Source of the DNA: Tritrichomonas musculus
Taxonomy: Eukaryota > Parabasalia > Tritrichomonadida > Tritrichomonadidae
DNA: 64,000 nucleotides
Direction: 5' to 3'
Assembly: GCA_039105265.1 (NCBI GenBank)
Contig: JAPFFF010000022.1
Location: 1,488,001 to 1,552,000, forward strand
In this document: positions 45,401 to 55,678 of the stretch, one piece after another
Numbering within the stretch: the first letter of the stretch is position 1
How the letters are laid out: every line of letters starts with the position of its first letter
Made by a program: the position numbers and the translations under genes
Notes under the pieces: generated by a model
The model's database searches: none
Told to the model about the DNA's origin: nothing
The model's input: only the letters and a program-made list of their open reading frames with translations

Positions 45401-48400
45401 TATCAATTGTATCACTTCTAATTAAATCACTTTTCTTAATATAATCATTATTATCAATTTCTTCAATTTTTTCTGTTAACATTTTGAATGCTGGTTTCAT
45501 TGAATGTCTGAAATGATTACAAATATCAAATGTAGTTATTAAAGATGTTGTAGTAGTTGAATTATTTTGATATTCTTCATATTTAATTTCTGGAATTTGT
45601 TGATATTCTGAATTATACCAATTTTTCAAAGGAGTTAAATCAATTGAAGGTGAACGTAAAGAATAACTAACTGGTATTGAAGGTAAAATTGAAATACTTG
45701 TTGTAGTCATTTCATATTCAAGTGGTGCAGCAGCACAACTTTGAAGCATTGATTTTCCTGTATTTGTGATAAAACTTATACCTGTTGAACCAATTTGAGT
45801 ACACATTGAAGCAACTCCAACCGCTAAAGCAACATCAGCAATCATTCTTGTTTCATCAATATCTTCTTGTAAATGTTTTGTAATTCTTTTTGTTTCACTC
45901 ATTTCTGCATTCAAAACATCAACTTTTTCTGTAATATCTTTAACATCATAACTAACAACATCAAAATTATTTGTTAAAACATTCAAATCACTTCTCATTG
46001 TTGTTATGTTATCAGCTGTAATAATTTTTGAACTAGTGATATTATAATCAGTATACAAAGTTGTTGCAGCATTTGGATTAGGCGATATTTCATAAAATTG
46101 TTGGTCAATTATATATTTGAATGCATTTGTTTTTGAATCCCAATTAACTTCATCAATTGAATTTGTTAATTCTTTTTTGAGATATAATTCAATATCTTTC
46201 TTTGTTGTATCAATATTTGAATCACCCCAATCATAACTAATCATTTCAATTGTATCATTAACAGGAACAATATCTAAATATTTTTTCCCTTTTTCTTCAT
46301 GTTTTACACCATCAGGTTTGAAAGATAATCTTGTTGTTGAACTTGATTCACCTACATAAATATCAATATAAATTTTTTCAATTAAATCAAATCTTAAAGA
46401 TGACGTATTTTCTAATGCAAAATAAGGAATATAAGTACCATGATAACCCAACCAATTTGAATTACTTTCACCATTTGATGACCAAGCAGGTAATTGATGT
46501 TCAAATGTCATATTAAATTTAGAACCATTATGTCTTGTACCATCACTCATTTCAATCCAACAGTTATTAACATAATTTGTTAACAAACTTTCCATTAAAC
46601 CTTTTCCATTATTTTGAATTATTTGAACATGTTCATCAGAAATTTTAACAACAACTGCACAACCACAACAATTTTTGAATTCTTTTGAAGCTGTTGGTCT
46701 CCAATTTATTTTATTAATTACTTTTCCATTCAAATGACCTTTTCTATTATTTCCATTCCATTTTGTTCCATCCCAAGTTAAAGACCATTGATTACCAAAA
46801 CAAGATTCTTTGAAAACAAATTCTAATTTATCTGGAATTTCATAAGAATCTTCAATTGAAAATACCATTTTATAAAATTCATTATCTTCAGTAATAATTG
46901 AAGGTTTATAGAAATAATGAACATCTGATTTGTGTAATTTCAATGCATTATCTGCTTCAATAATTGAACATTTAATTGCTTTATCAGTTTTTAAACAAGT
47001 TGGTTCAAATTGATTTAAAATACTTAAATCACCACTCAAATATAAATTGTAAGGAATAATTGATAATCTTTTATCAAAAGCAATATAAAATTTACCATCT
47101 AATGAGTTTCCATCAGCATCATCAATTGACCTTGTAGCTATCAAAGTTGTATCATTAATTGTACAATATTTATTGAGTTGGTCATAAATTATAACAGGAC
47201 ATAAAATTTGATTATTTTTGGTTGAAATATAAAATTCTTTAATATATTTACCATTTGAATCATAAATGACATTTTTTCTTAAAACAATTTTGAATATTGG
47301 TCTATTGAAAGATAAGAATTGTTGTTTTCTATTATTTGGAATATCAATAACTAATAAATTACATTCAAGACCATTTATTGTTTCACTTTTATGAGAAATA
47401 TATTTGTTTTCAATAAAGAAATCATTTATTCCTGGTTGAATTGTGAAATTTGATTCACCAGAAGGTTGAATTTCAGTTATTTTATTTGAAATAATTGAAT
47501 CTATTTCTGAATTTTTAACAAAATCATTTGTATCAATTTTTTCAATCTTTTGTTTTGTCAAATAATCATTTTCTAATATTTGATAAGCTAACATTTTGAA
47601 TGGGAATTTCAATGAATTACGATAATTTTCACAAATTTCTAAAACAACTGAAATTGATGGTAAAGCTTTTTCAGGATTAATCCAATTATCTTCAAATTTT
47701 GAAGAATCTAACAAATTTTCATTTTTTGAATCACACCAATCAATTAAAGGTTTCAATTTATTTTTATCCTCGATTCCTAATTGAACACTTCTAACATTTG
47801 GTCCAACAATTCCGATTTGATACAAATCAAAAAAATCTTCAGGAAGTGTTATATTTGGAAATTCCTCAATGACTCTACCACATAAATTACATATTCTCTC
47901 CATCCAAGTGTCTTGATAAGGGAAATTTTCTGGGAGAGATGTTTGAGAGACCAACCATCTCAAATTTTCCATATAACGGTCAAGATTTGATTGTCCAATC
48001 AATCTTTGAGCACTTCCACCAGATTCAATTAAAATATTGCTTGGGTCAATAATTTCACCTGGAAGAGGTGGATGTGGTACTGAATTTGGTTCTTTTGGAA
48101 TATATATAAGTTCTTGTAAATCATCTTGTTCACCAAAAATCCATCTTTGAATTGTATTTGAAATATCCGTCTTTTTGATTTTGTCAATAGCTCTATTTCC
48201 AAAATCAATAACATTTGGATTCAATAATAAACCTGTTGCCCCTAAAAAAGTTCCTGCAATTCCAAAACCTAATGCAACATTTGCACGGATTTTGACTTTA
48301 TTGACTTCTTGTTCTAAATATTGAGTTTTCAAAATTTGAATTGCCATTTCATAATTCAATATATCAACATCTCTTTTAACTCTTTCCATATCAAAATTAA

Positions 48401-51188
48401 TAACATCAACATTATTTGAAACCATATTTAAATCACTTCTCATTGTTGTTATGTTATCGGCTGTTATTATTTTTGAACTAGTGATGTTATAATCTGTATA
48501 TAAAGTTGTTGCAGCATCAGGTCTTGGTGAAATTTCATAGAATTGATTTTGAATAATATATTGAAATGGATTTGTATTTGAATCCCAATCAAATTGTTCA
48601 ATTGGTTGAACTAAATTTTTCTTAAAATATAATTCAATATTTTTATTCCCTTTTTCAATTTTTGAATCTTTCCAAGTAAAAGCAACTTGTTCAATACAAT
48701 CATATTGAGGTTTTAATTCAATATAAGCTCTATCATTTTTAGTTGTTCTTCTAATTCCTAAACTAATAAAAGTTAAAGTATTTGAAGTTAATGAACCATT
48801 TTGTGTAATAATTAATTCAACTTTTGCTAAATTTAAATAATTAAATTTTCCACTTGATAAATTTCCAAAAGAGAAATAACAATTTAATAAATCATAACCT
48901 TCACAACTTTCTCCATTCAATTTTTTATCAAATTCCCATTTAATATCATATAAATCACCATCTTCTGATTTATCTTTTTTATTTGAAAACCAAATTTTTG
49001 TTTTAATTGAACTATTTTCAATAAAATCCATAAAAATTCCTTTATCATTATTTGGAATCAAATTTCTATTTGATTCACAATCTTTCATTAAAATGAAACT
49101 ACCATGAGCACCATCAGAATTTTGTTTTGAATTATTTTTCTGTAATTTTGAAATTATTTTTCCAGTTAATTTACCTAAACAATTAATACCTTCCCATTGA
49201 TTCTCAATTGAATTCCATCTTAAAAACCATTCATTTAAAAAACAATAATCTTTGAAAACAAATTCTAATTTATCTGGAATTTCATAATTTGAAGGAATTT
49301 TGAAAACCATTTTATAATATTCATTATCTTCAGTAATTATATCTGGCTTATATAAATATAAATTATCTGATTTATGTAATTTCAATGCATTATCGGCTTC
49401 AATAATTGAACATTTAATTGCATTATCGGTTTTTAAAGTTGTTGGTTCAAATTGATTATAAATTGCTAATTCACCATTCAAATATAATTTGTAAGGGTCA
49501 ATTGATAATCTTTTATCAAAAGCAATATAAAATGTATTATATAAAAAAGATTCATCCGCATCACCAATTGCCCTTGAAACTATTGAAGTTGTATCAGTTA
49601 TAATACAATATTTATTGAGTTGGTCATAAATTATAACTGGACAATGAATTTGATTATTTTTGGTTGAAATATAAAATTCATTGAAATAATGACCTTCTTC
49701 ATCAAAAATTACTTTCTTTCTTAATACAATTTTGAATATAGGTCGATGATAATTTAAGAATTGTTGTTTTCTTTCTTCTGGAATATCAATAATTAATAAA
49801 TTACATTCAAGACCATTTATTGTTTCGGTTTTATGAGAAATATATTTATTTTCAATATCAAAATTATTTATTCCTGGAGAAATTGTGAAATATGAATCAA
49901 GTTCATCTTTTTTAACAAATTGTGAAAAATATTCAGAAAAAGTGGAATCATTTTCATAAGTATAATACATTTGACATCTACTAGTTAAATCATTAATTTC
50001 ATTTTGAAATGAATCACTTTCAATTCTAACTTTAAAATTATTTTCTTCTGTTTCAATAATAATTGCATTAATATTTGAATGAAATTCATAAGAATTATTA
50101 TCAAGTTTTGATATTTCAAAGATATATTGAACATGACTAATATCATCTTCAATTCTATGTAATTCTGAATCGAAAACATAAATTAAAAATCTTGAATATT
50201 GATAAGTTTCTGGTATTTCAAATAATAATTTGTTCTCTTCAATTTTTGTTAAAGAAAATTTTTCATACCAAGTTGAATAACCAATTGAATATAAAATCAT
50301 CCAATTCATTGGAGTTTTTGAAATCTTACTTTTTAAAGCTTCACTTAAAATTGAATTCTTACCTAAATATTGAATAACTTCAGAAGCACTTGTTATCAAT
50401 TCATTTAAATAATAATCATTTTCATAAAAATCATTAAACAATTTTGGTACCTCATCTTCATCATCAGCTAATAATTCAATATCTCTTGTTTCTTTGGGAA
50501 TTGTTTTACGGTCTAAATAATTTTGTCTTTGTGTATAAATTCTATTCAATTCTTTATAATTTTCATCAATAATTGCACTCAAAACAGAACAAATTTTATT
50601 TGTTGTCCAATATTTTGTTTCACTGAAATAATTGCCGATAAATGATAATGGTTGTTTAACATAACAATCACCTGCTTTAAATTCAAAATATCTTTCAAAA
50701 TTATCTTTGAAACCATTAATTGTTTTCAAAATTGAAAGTTGTTTAGAAACTTCATCTAATGAACAATTTTTCATTGTTGTTTCATCTGGTGAATTAATTT
50801 GAATATTTTTATTCAATAATACTTCTTTATTGTCAGTTATTTCAATCTTTTCTTTTAAATCATGAATATATTGAACATAATCATTCATATTATTAGTGAA
50901 ATTATTAATTGAATAGTATTTTGGATTTTCTTCTGATTCTTCTTTTGTATCATCAAATTCTGGATTTTTCATAAAAATATTGCTATCACAATACAAATCT
51001 GATAATATTCTAGCTTTTAATTGTTTTGTTTTATCAAATCTAGCAACTTCATCAATTGAAATTGAATTACAAACAATATTTCCATTTATTGAACTATCAC
51101 CACCACTTGAACCACCTCCTCCTCCTAAAATTGATGTATTATAAAAAGCATAATTTGTGGCATTTTCTTTAGTAATGATACCTGTCAT
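42477..51188 (-). CDS. Giant fibre/adhesin-like protein, 2903 residues (element B)
   Basis: Starts at the Met at 51188 (MTGIITKENATNYAFY); the frame is open above it into the next gene's end. N-terminal Gly-rich linker (GGGGGSSGGDSS). Two related modules of about 500 residues, near 435-950 and 1250-1760, each begin PGINxFxIENKYISHK and end YEISPxPxAATTLYTDYN. Each is followed by a coiled coil and a hydrophobic segment (about 985 and 1793). The C-terminal third has YALKSDIP tail-fibre repeats and a domain shared with C's fibre. A host-attachment fibre is the best reading. Confidence 0.75.
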   Translation of the reverse strand: MTGIITKENATNYAFYNTSILGGGGGSSGGDSSINGNIVCNSISIDEVARFDKTKQLKARILSDLYCDSNIFMKNPEFDDTKEESEENPKYYSINNFTNNMNDYVQYIHDLKEKIEITDNKEVLLNKNIQINSPDETTMKNCSLDEVSKQLSILKTINGFKDNFERYFEFKAGDCYVKQPLSFIGNYFSETKYWTTNKICSVLSAIIDENYKELNRIYTQRQNYLDRKTIPKETRDIELLADDEDEVPKLFNDFYENDYYLNELITSASEVIQYLGKNSILSEALKSKISKTPMNWMILYSIGYSTWYEKFSLTKIEENKLLFEIPETYQYSRFLIYVFDSELHRIEDDISHVQYIFEISKLDNNSYEFHSNINAIIIETEENNFKVRIESDSFQNEINDLTSRCQMYYTYENDSTFSEYFSQFVKKDELDSYFTISPGINNFDIENKYISHKTETINGLECNLLIIDIPEERKQQFLNYHRPIFKIVLRKKVIFDEEGHYFNEFYISTKNNQIHCPVIIYDQLNKYCIITDTTSIVSRAIGDADESFLYNTFYIAFDKRLSIDPYKLYLNGELAIYNQFEPTTLKTDNAIKCSIIEADNALKLHKSDNLYLYKPDIITEDNEYYKMVFKIPSNYEIPDKLEFVFKDYCFLNEWFLRWNSIENQWEGINCLGKLTGKIISKLQKNNSKQNSDGAHGSFILMKDCESNRNLIPNNDKGIFMDFIENSSIKTKIWFSNKKDKSEDGDLYDIKWEFDKKLNGESCEGYDLLNCYFSFGNLSSGKFNYLNLAKVELIITQNGSLTSNTLTFISLGIRRTTKNDRAYIELKPQYDCIEQVAFTWKDSKIEKGNKNIELYFKKNLVQPIEQFDWDSNTNPFQYIIQNQFYEISPRPDAATTLYTDYNITSSKIITADNITTMRSDLNMVSNNVDVINFDMERVKRDVDILNYEMAIQILKTQYLEQEVNKVKIRANVALGFGIAGTFLGATGLLLNPNVIDFGNRAIDKIKKTDISNTIQRWIFGEQDDLQELIYIPKEPNSVPHPPLPGEIIDPSNILIESGGSAQRLIGQSNLDRYMENLRWLVSQTSLPENFPYQDTWMERICNLCGRVIEEFPNITLPEDFFDLYQIGIVGPNVRSVQLGIEDKNKLKPLIDWCDSKNENLLDSSKFEDNWINPEKALPSISVVLEICENYRNSLKFPFKMLAYQILENDYLTKQKIEKIDTNDFVKNSEIDSIISNKITEIQPSGESNFTIQPGINDFFIENKYISHKSETINGLECNLLVIDIPNNRKQQFLSFNRPIFKIVLRKNVIYDSNGKYIKEFYISTKNNQILCPVIIYDQLNKYCTINDTTLIATRSIDDADGNSLDGKFYIAFDKRLSIIPYNLYLSGDLSILNQFEPTCLKTDKAIKCSIIEADNALKLHKSDVHYFYKPSIITEDNEFYKMVFSIEDSYEIPDKLEFVFKESCFGNQWSLTWDGTKWNGNNRKGHLNGKVINKINWRPTASKEFKNCCGCAVVVKISDEHVQIIQNNGKGLMESLLTNYVNNCWIEMSDGTRHNGSKFNMTFEHQLPAWSSNGESNSNWLGYHGTYIPYFALENTSSLRFDLIEKIYIDIYVGESSSTTRLSFKPDGVKHEEKGKKYLDIVPVNDTIEMISYDWGDSNIDTTKKDIELYLKKELTNSIDEVNWDSKTNAFKYIIDQQFYEISPNPNAATTLYTDYNITSSKIITADNITTMRSDLNVLTNNFDVVSYDVKDITEKVDVLNAEMSETKRITKHLQEDIDETRMIADVALAVGVASMCTQIGSTGISFITNTGKSMLQSCAAAPLEYEMTTTSISILPSIPVSYSLRSPSIDLTPLKNWYNSEYQQIPEIKYEEYQNNSTTTTSLITTFDICNHFRHSMKPAFKMLTEKIEEIDNNDYIKKSDLIRSDTIDIITHYQDEQAAVLFQAEDELINGICVFKLFTSEGQKQLYFKIEEGEIIEYKGVDTTTTIDDITIEGKEKSEEYRTKYLSKINKIDKNVIITGDNQNYKIVGCIIEKNTFIRILLEKTPSDIAYLSDIEALNEKINSLAVNSHTNDAVMTASLNDFPTIDEVNSALEQLKETMIDKENLYTKDKADQRYVLKNEKYTSDKIILDSEGLISFDTTLNDSNDETIMTSKSTSKLLKAINSYLNKKFVDFYDAIDDHDIWISEAEDKYRLKNDLSYYDKRELEIISTQKYQIEYNDKYPNINDSAKIAKIEYHENAKLIGKYIIDKVEYEFDINFKSDDTIEDNHFMLLNTETNTMLIWSESTTELVLTSLNEEILVDIIIESAYLEINDELALKSELPEPIDDHDIWISEAEGKYALKTDIPEIIEGQITFNQELELIYDAGNDINTLSLLYTNASQYLEKWKEYGMLFDGYDKTDESIKYQGIFTISSINNNDYVLNNGVQNIALTLEMSSSCGVVYDFDNQHRINVISCYIANEDYDETNKNCFVNLAFLQDKYALKSDIPEPVNLSNYALKSDIPLVVQSDETECDATAAVPSLDYVVNTYQTIFESNLIDKKANLLEKQLTAIDNKFSNYALKSETDTKLTQLDNYYDSLVEQLDSTYYDKVECDEKFALKSENNELKAKINSLEARLAALEGSSFATKAELSQYRKLNDLVVSNQKVLPITNKEVLLDNGDEQWRFTTSHIPFHEGTHLIGKYTEPDGVEHEINVIFQGEEDFSEEFQNCFLILKQFQYSEGIFIEWDKMTGAIYIFDDVNYSYYMGCEITSAILDEGITLATNYDLTNYYSKDDLTRFGLIETDSYETDKFELSMDDTTHIRFKYLGSGINGVWNLIQIFVFQDILGHKHFIKWDFVHRIISLDTSFYTTYEIPKTQTNLEEINITLETRGFITTQELVNKFERFAYQQMSYQFANKLVSI

Positions 51189-51217
51189 TTGAATACAAAA
51201 ATAAAAAAATGTTCTTT

Positions 51218-51823
51218 TTAGTAAATCAATTTCAAGAATAATACAAAATTGTCTGGACAAATAACTTGACCAATTGCATTTGTGAACCAAATATGAAAAT
51301 GAGTTTTTGTATTAATCATTTCATATTTTCTATTATCATCTGGTGGAACAACATTTGCATACCAAATCAATCCATCACAAAAATCATCTCTTGGTATAAA
51401 ATCACAATGAATTTCAGTTTCTCCATCAATATAACCATCACAAGTTGCTCTACAATATTGAAAAACAACATATTTTTGACGTTTAGATTGAATAAAAGCA
51501 CTTGGAAAATTAAATTTAAATTTCTTAGTATTCAAATCATATTGAAAAGTTTTCTTAGGATAATTATTATTATAATAATCAACTAATACTCTTAAATTAT
51601 TTAACTTTTTCAATTCTTCTGGAGTTAAATCATCAAGATTTGTGATGACTTTAAAATCAATTAATTCAGGATTGAAATGTGGATGAAATAATTCAATTTT
51701 ATTTCCCCAAAAAGTTTGAATTTCTTCTAACGTTTTCCAACCTCTAATTGGATAATAAGTTTTTCTAGTAGGTGGTTCATAATATTCAATTGGTTGAGTA
51801 AAATTGACAACTGGTCTAGTCAT
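51218..51823 (-). CDS. Candidate penton (minor capsid) protein (element B)
   Basis: 201 residues starting MTRPVVNFTQPIEYYEPP. The C-terminal half is shared with C's 33969-34328: HCDFIPRDDFCDGLIWYANV, then KTHFHIWFTNAIGQVI, then FVLFLKLIY. The strand-turn pattern near the end is typical of jelly-roll penton proteins of Polinton-like viruses. It lies between fibre and capsid genes on the same strand, as expected for the protein that holds the fibre. Confidence 0.65.
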   Translation of the reverse strand: MTRPVVNFTQPIEYYEPPTRKTYYPIRGWKTLEEIQTFWGNKIELFHPHFNPELIDFKVITNLDDLTPEELKKLNNLRVLVDYYNNNYPKKTFQYDLNTKKFKFNFPSAFIQSKRQKYVVFQYCRATCDGYIDGETEIHCDFIPRDDFCDGLIWYANVVPPDDNRKYEMINTKTHFHIWFTNAIGQVICPDNFVLFLKLIY

Positions 51824-51859
51824 TTTAAATATTCAATAAAAAAATACTCAATTTTTTTT

Positions 51860-53740
51860 TTAATTGTATCCTTCTGGAATACCTAAATGATAATATTTGA
51901 CACCATCTTGAATTGACCAAGTCCAATAGGTATCTGAACAAATCCACATTTCTGGAGCAGGTGGATGATGATTTTTCAAATCCCAAGTCAATTTTTTACC
52001 ATCATAATTTGATGCCAATCTTGGATTATAATAAGAATCTAATTCATTTGAATAAATTGGGCTTCCTTTGAATTGAACAGTAATTGAATGAGTACCTGTA
52101 TCAATTCCATCAAATACATAACCTGCATTCCCTCTTTCCAATTGAAAATTGATACCAAAATTAGTATTATCAGTACCAATCCACCTTCTTCTTTGACCTC
52201 TTGGTTTCAAATCTCCATTTCCTTCACCATCTTGATAGAATCTATGAAAAGCATCATTTAAAGGTGTATCAATTGACCTCATATATTCTTCTGTTGCTTC
52301 AATTGGACCATCTAATTCATTTGCCATCAATTGATATTGAACAAATCTACCTCCAAATGTGTCTTCAAATTCCATATCTGGATACAATTTCTTATTAACA
52401 AATAATTGACATTTTTCATACATAATGTTCTGAAAAACTGTACAATCTAACGTACTTCTTGGAAACATCATTGTAATATTTGTAGCATTATGTAAAGGAA
52501 TTGATTTTGATAAAGTTGAGAAACCATTTGCTGAAGGTGAATTTTCAAATATATGTCTTGTCAATTCTTGAGCAGGAATAATAATTGGATTTTCTAAAGA
52601 TGACATCAAACCTTCAATTACTTCTTGTGTGATACCAAAACCAGCACAATTTGTACGTGCCATTGAAATATGACCTGAATTTGCAACAACTGATAACGTT
52701 CTTTCTTCACAAGACCAAACCGTTAATTTATCTGTTAAAAAATCACCAGAACCAAGAACTTTATCTAACGGTCTATCTCTCAAATCTTCAACACCGTTAG
52801 AATCTTTAACACTTACAACAATTTGAGAAGGATTTCCAAGTTGAGTGAAATTGGTTGTGATTGGTACAAAAGGAGGAGCATCATGAACCGTTGGAATTTT
52901 TGTGGGGTCTTTTTCTGTGTAATCAGCATCACCATCAACATTGAGTGCTTGTTCCTCTATTTCGTCTTGCTTTTTGACTTCTTCAGTCAAATCACATCCC
53001 CAGAATTTTTGAACGTCTGCAATTGCTTTTGGAGGAACTTGACACCAAACTAAAGCTTCTAATGACGTTTTAACTTCTTCTTCAATTTCTCCCAAAATTC
53101 TATTTGGATACAATCTCCAAGCTTGTAAAACTAATTGGTCAGTGAATGGAATAACTAATTCAAATTGAACTTTAACGGATTTTCCTCCTTGGAATTTTGA
53201 TAAAGGTACATAAACTCCACAAACATTTGGCATATAATTTGAAACATCTTCCCACAAACTATGTGCATGAGGTGCAGATTTCTTTACATCTCTTGGTCTG
53301 ATGACATTGTATGCATAAGATTCTCGAATTGCTTCAGTTTGAGCATAATCAACTAATTGACCATCAATGAAAAATCTAATTTCAGAGAATAATTCAACAG
53401 CATCTTTAAATCCAATGAAAATTTGATTTAAATCATTATAATCTTTCTCAAATGCAGTTTCCTCAATTGGTTTATCAAATTTAACTCTAAATTCAATTTT
53501 CATATTAATAAAACCTTTTTCAATTTGACTAATTGTATGAGCAGAATGAGTTAATCTCATTTTTGTTTTCAAACCTAAAGCCATTGGAGGGTCTTTATCT
53601 CTGAATTCTTCACAAACAAATGAAAATGTATGGTCTCCACCATTTTTCTGAACTAATGAACGTAATTCATTATCAAAGAAATTCAAAATATCACCTTCAT
53701 CATTACCTGAATTTTTCAATTGAACGTTTTGGAATGTCAT
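51860..53740 (-). CDS. Major capsid protein 1 (element B)
   Basis: 626 residues. Full set of shared blocks: GNDEGDILNFFDNELRSLV, HSLWEDVSNYMPNVCGVYVPL, LVIPFTDQLVLQAWRLYPNRILGEIEEEV, NFTQLGNPSQIV, ANELDGPIEATEEY, NFGINFQLERGNAGYVFDG and HPPAPEMWICSDTYW. An acidic insert near residue 260 distinguishes it from its neighbour. This is the hexon-like double jelly-roll protein by family. It is closer to A's capsid gene than to the second B copy. Confidence 0.87.
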   Translation of the reverse strand: MTFQNVQLKNSGNDEGDILNFFDNELRSLVQKNGGDHTFSFVCEEFRDKDPPMALGLKTKMRLTHSAHTISQIEKGFINMKIEFRVKFDKPIEETAFEKDYNDLNQIFIGFKDAVELFSEIRFFIDGQLVDYAQTEAIRESYAYNVIRPRDVKKSAPHAHSLWEDVSNYMPNVCGVYVPLSKFQGGKSVKVQFELVIPFTDQLVLQAWRLYPNRILGEIEEEVKTSLEALVWCQVPPKAIADVQKFWGCDLTEEVKKQDEIEEQALNVDGDADYTEKDPTKIPTVHDAPPFVPITTNFTQLGNPSQIVVSVKDSNGVEDLRDRPLDKVLGSGDFLTDKLTVWSCEERTLSVVANSGHISMARTNCAGFGITQEVIEGLMSSLENPIIIPAQELTRHIFENSPSANGFSTLSKSIPLHNATNITMMFPRSTLDCTVFQNIMYEKCQLFVNKKLYPDMEFEDTFGGRFVQYQLMANELDGPIEATEEYMRSIDTPLNDAFHRFYQDGEGNGDLKPRGQRRRWIGTDNTNFGINFQLERGNAGYVFDGIDTGTHSITVQFKGSPIYSNELDSYYNPRLASNYDGKKLTWDLKNHHPPAPEMWICSDTYWTWSIQDGVKYYHLGIPEGYN

Positions 53741-53795
53741 TTAATTTTTTTTAAATAGAAGAAAAAAAATAAAAAATTATTTTTAAAAACCTTTT

Positions 53796-55622
53796 TTAAT
53801 TATAACCACTTGGAATTCCATATTGATAATATTTGACACCATCTTGAATTGACCAAACCCAATAAGTTGTTTGAGATAACCACATTTCTGGAGGAGGTGG
53901 ATGAATATCTTCATTTATTTCAATATCAAATTTAACATTTTGGTGGTCAACTTTTTCTTTGATTTCTGGATAATAATATGAATCATCTTCACCTTGAAAT
54001 CTTGGTTGTCCTTTAAATTGAATAATTATTGGATTTTCATTTGATTGAATACCATCAAAAGTATAACCACAATTTCCTCTTTCAATTTGAAAATTCATTT
54101 GAAAACTTGTATTATCTGTGATTGTATTTAATCTATCTCCAGCAGGGGGTTTATCAGTATTTGGGTCATTTGTTTCTGAAAATATTCTTTTTGAATCATT
54201 CAATGGTAAACAAATTGAATTAATAAATTCATCTGTTGCTTCAATTGGTCCATCTAATTGATTTGACATTAATTGATAATTTAAAAATCTACCGTCCCAA
54301 GTTGTTTCAAACATTGTGTCTGGATATAATCTTTGACCAACAAATAATTGACAATTTTCATACATTATATTTTGAAAAACTGTACAATCATTTGAATGTC
54401 TTGGAAACATCATTGAAATCTTTGAAACATTATTCAAAGGTAAAGTTTTTGCCAAATGAGTAAAACCATTTTTTTCAGCTCTTTGGTCAAATACAATTCT
54501 TTTAATTTCTTGAGTTGGAATTATTAAAGGTTCTTCAAAAGTTGACATTAAATTTTGTTCAACATCATTTTTCAATCCAAAACCACAACAATTTGAACGA
54601 GCTATTTGAATCCTACCTCCTTCACAATTTAATTTAGCAAAACCAACTTGCCAATAATTATAATAATTTTGTTTTACATCAGAAGATTTGAGTGGACCTA
54701 ATTTTGATGTTATATAATTATCATAATTTTTATTCCAAGACAATTCATCTTCTAATTGATGTGGTTTTGAAATTTCTTCAATTGAACGAATAATTTTTGC
54801 ATAATTACCAATTTGAGTAAAATGTTGAGTAAATGGAATAAAATCAGGAAATTCAATCATATTTTCCCAATCATTAATTAAACATAATTTTCTTTTTTTC
54901 TCACAAACATTCTTAGGTGAAACAAAACACCAAACTAAAGCATCTAATGACGTTTTGACTTCTTCTTCAATTTCTCCCAAAATTCTATTTGGATACAATT
55001 GCCAAGAATGAATTGCTAATTGGTCAGTAAATGGAATTATTAATTCTAATTGAACTTTAACTTTCTTTGAATTAATTAATTCAACTAATGGAACATAAAC
55101 TCCACAAACATTTGATGAAAAATTCTGAACATCTTCCCATAAAGAATGTGAATTTATTGAATTTTTCTTAACATTTTTTGGTCTAATTGAATTATAAGCA
55201 AATGATTCTCTAATTGCATCATTTTGAGCATAATCAATTAATTGTTCATCAATATAAAATCGAATTTCTGAAAAGAATTCAACAGCATTCTTAAAACCTA
55301 CAAATATTTGATAAAATTCATTTGGGTCATTAATTTTTCCTTTGATTGAATGCAAATAATTCAATGATAAAATTAAATCTAAAGTGATATTTATAAAACC
55401 TTTTTCAATTTGACTAATTGAATGAGTTGGATTTGTTAATTTAATTTTTGTTTTCAAACCAACATTCATTGGTGGGTCTTGAACATGAAAATCTTCTGTA
55501 ATCATTGAAAAAGTATTATCCCCTCCATTTTTTGAAATATAATTTCTTAAAGTATTATTAAAATAATTTAATATATCACCTTCTTTATTTAAATTTTTTA
55601 TGATAGCGTTTGAAAAACTCAT
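53796..55622 (-). CDS. Major capsid protein 2, tandem paralogue (element B)
   Basis: 608 residues, colinear with the gene downstream: KEGDILNYFNNTLRNYI, HSLWEDVQNFSSNVCGVYVPL, IPFTDQLAIHSWQLYPNRILGEIEEEV, FQMNFQIERGNCGYTFDG and PPPPEMWLSQTTYWVW. The two differ through most of their length, so the duplication is old. Two divergent hexon genes could make a mixed capsid, or one may be a minor form. It is divergent from the pVI-like gene. Confidence 0.85.
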   Translation of the reverse strand: MSFSNAIIKNLNKEGDILNYFNNTLRNYISKNGGDNTFSMITEDFHVQDPPMNVGLKTKIKLTNPTHSISQIEKGFINITLDLILSLNYLHSIKGKINDPNEFYQIFVGFKNAVEFFSEIRFYIDEQLIDYAQNDAIRESFAYNSIRPKNVKKNSINSHSLWEDVQNFSSNVCGVYVPLVELINSKKVKVQLELIIPFTDQLAIHSWQLYPNRILGEIEEEVKTSLDALVWCFVSPKNVCEKKRKLCLINDWENMIEFPDFIPFTQHFTQIGNYAKIIRSIEEISKPHQLEDELSWNKNYDNYITSKLGPLKSSDVKQNYYNYWQVGFAKLNCEGGRIQIARSNCCGFGLKNDVEQNLMSTFEEPLIIPTQEIKRIVFDQRAEKNGFTHLAKTLPLNNVSKISMMFPRHSNDCTVFQNIMYENCQLFVGQRLYPDTMFETTWDGRFLNYQLMSNQLDGPIEATDEFINSICLPLNDSKRIFSETNDPNTDKPPAGDRLNTITDNTSFQMNFQIERGNCGYTFDGIQSNENPIIIQFKGQPRFQGEDDSYYYPEIKEKVDHQNVKFDIEINEDIHPPPPEMWLSQTTYWVWSIQDGVKYYQYGIPSGYN

Positions 55623-55678
55623 TTTTTTTTAATTAAAGATTAAAAAAAGAAAGAAATTTTTTTTCTCTCTTAAAAAAA

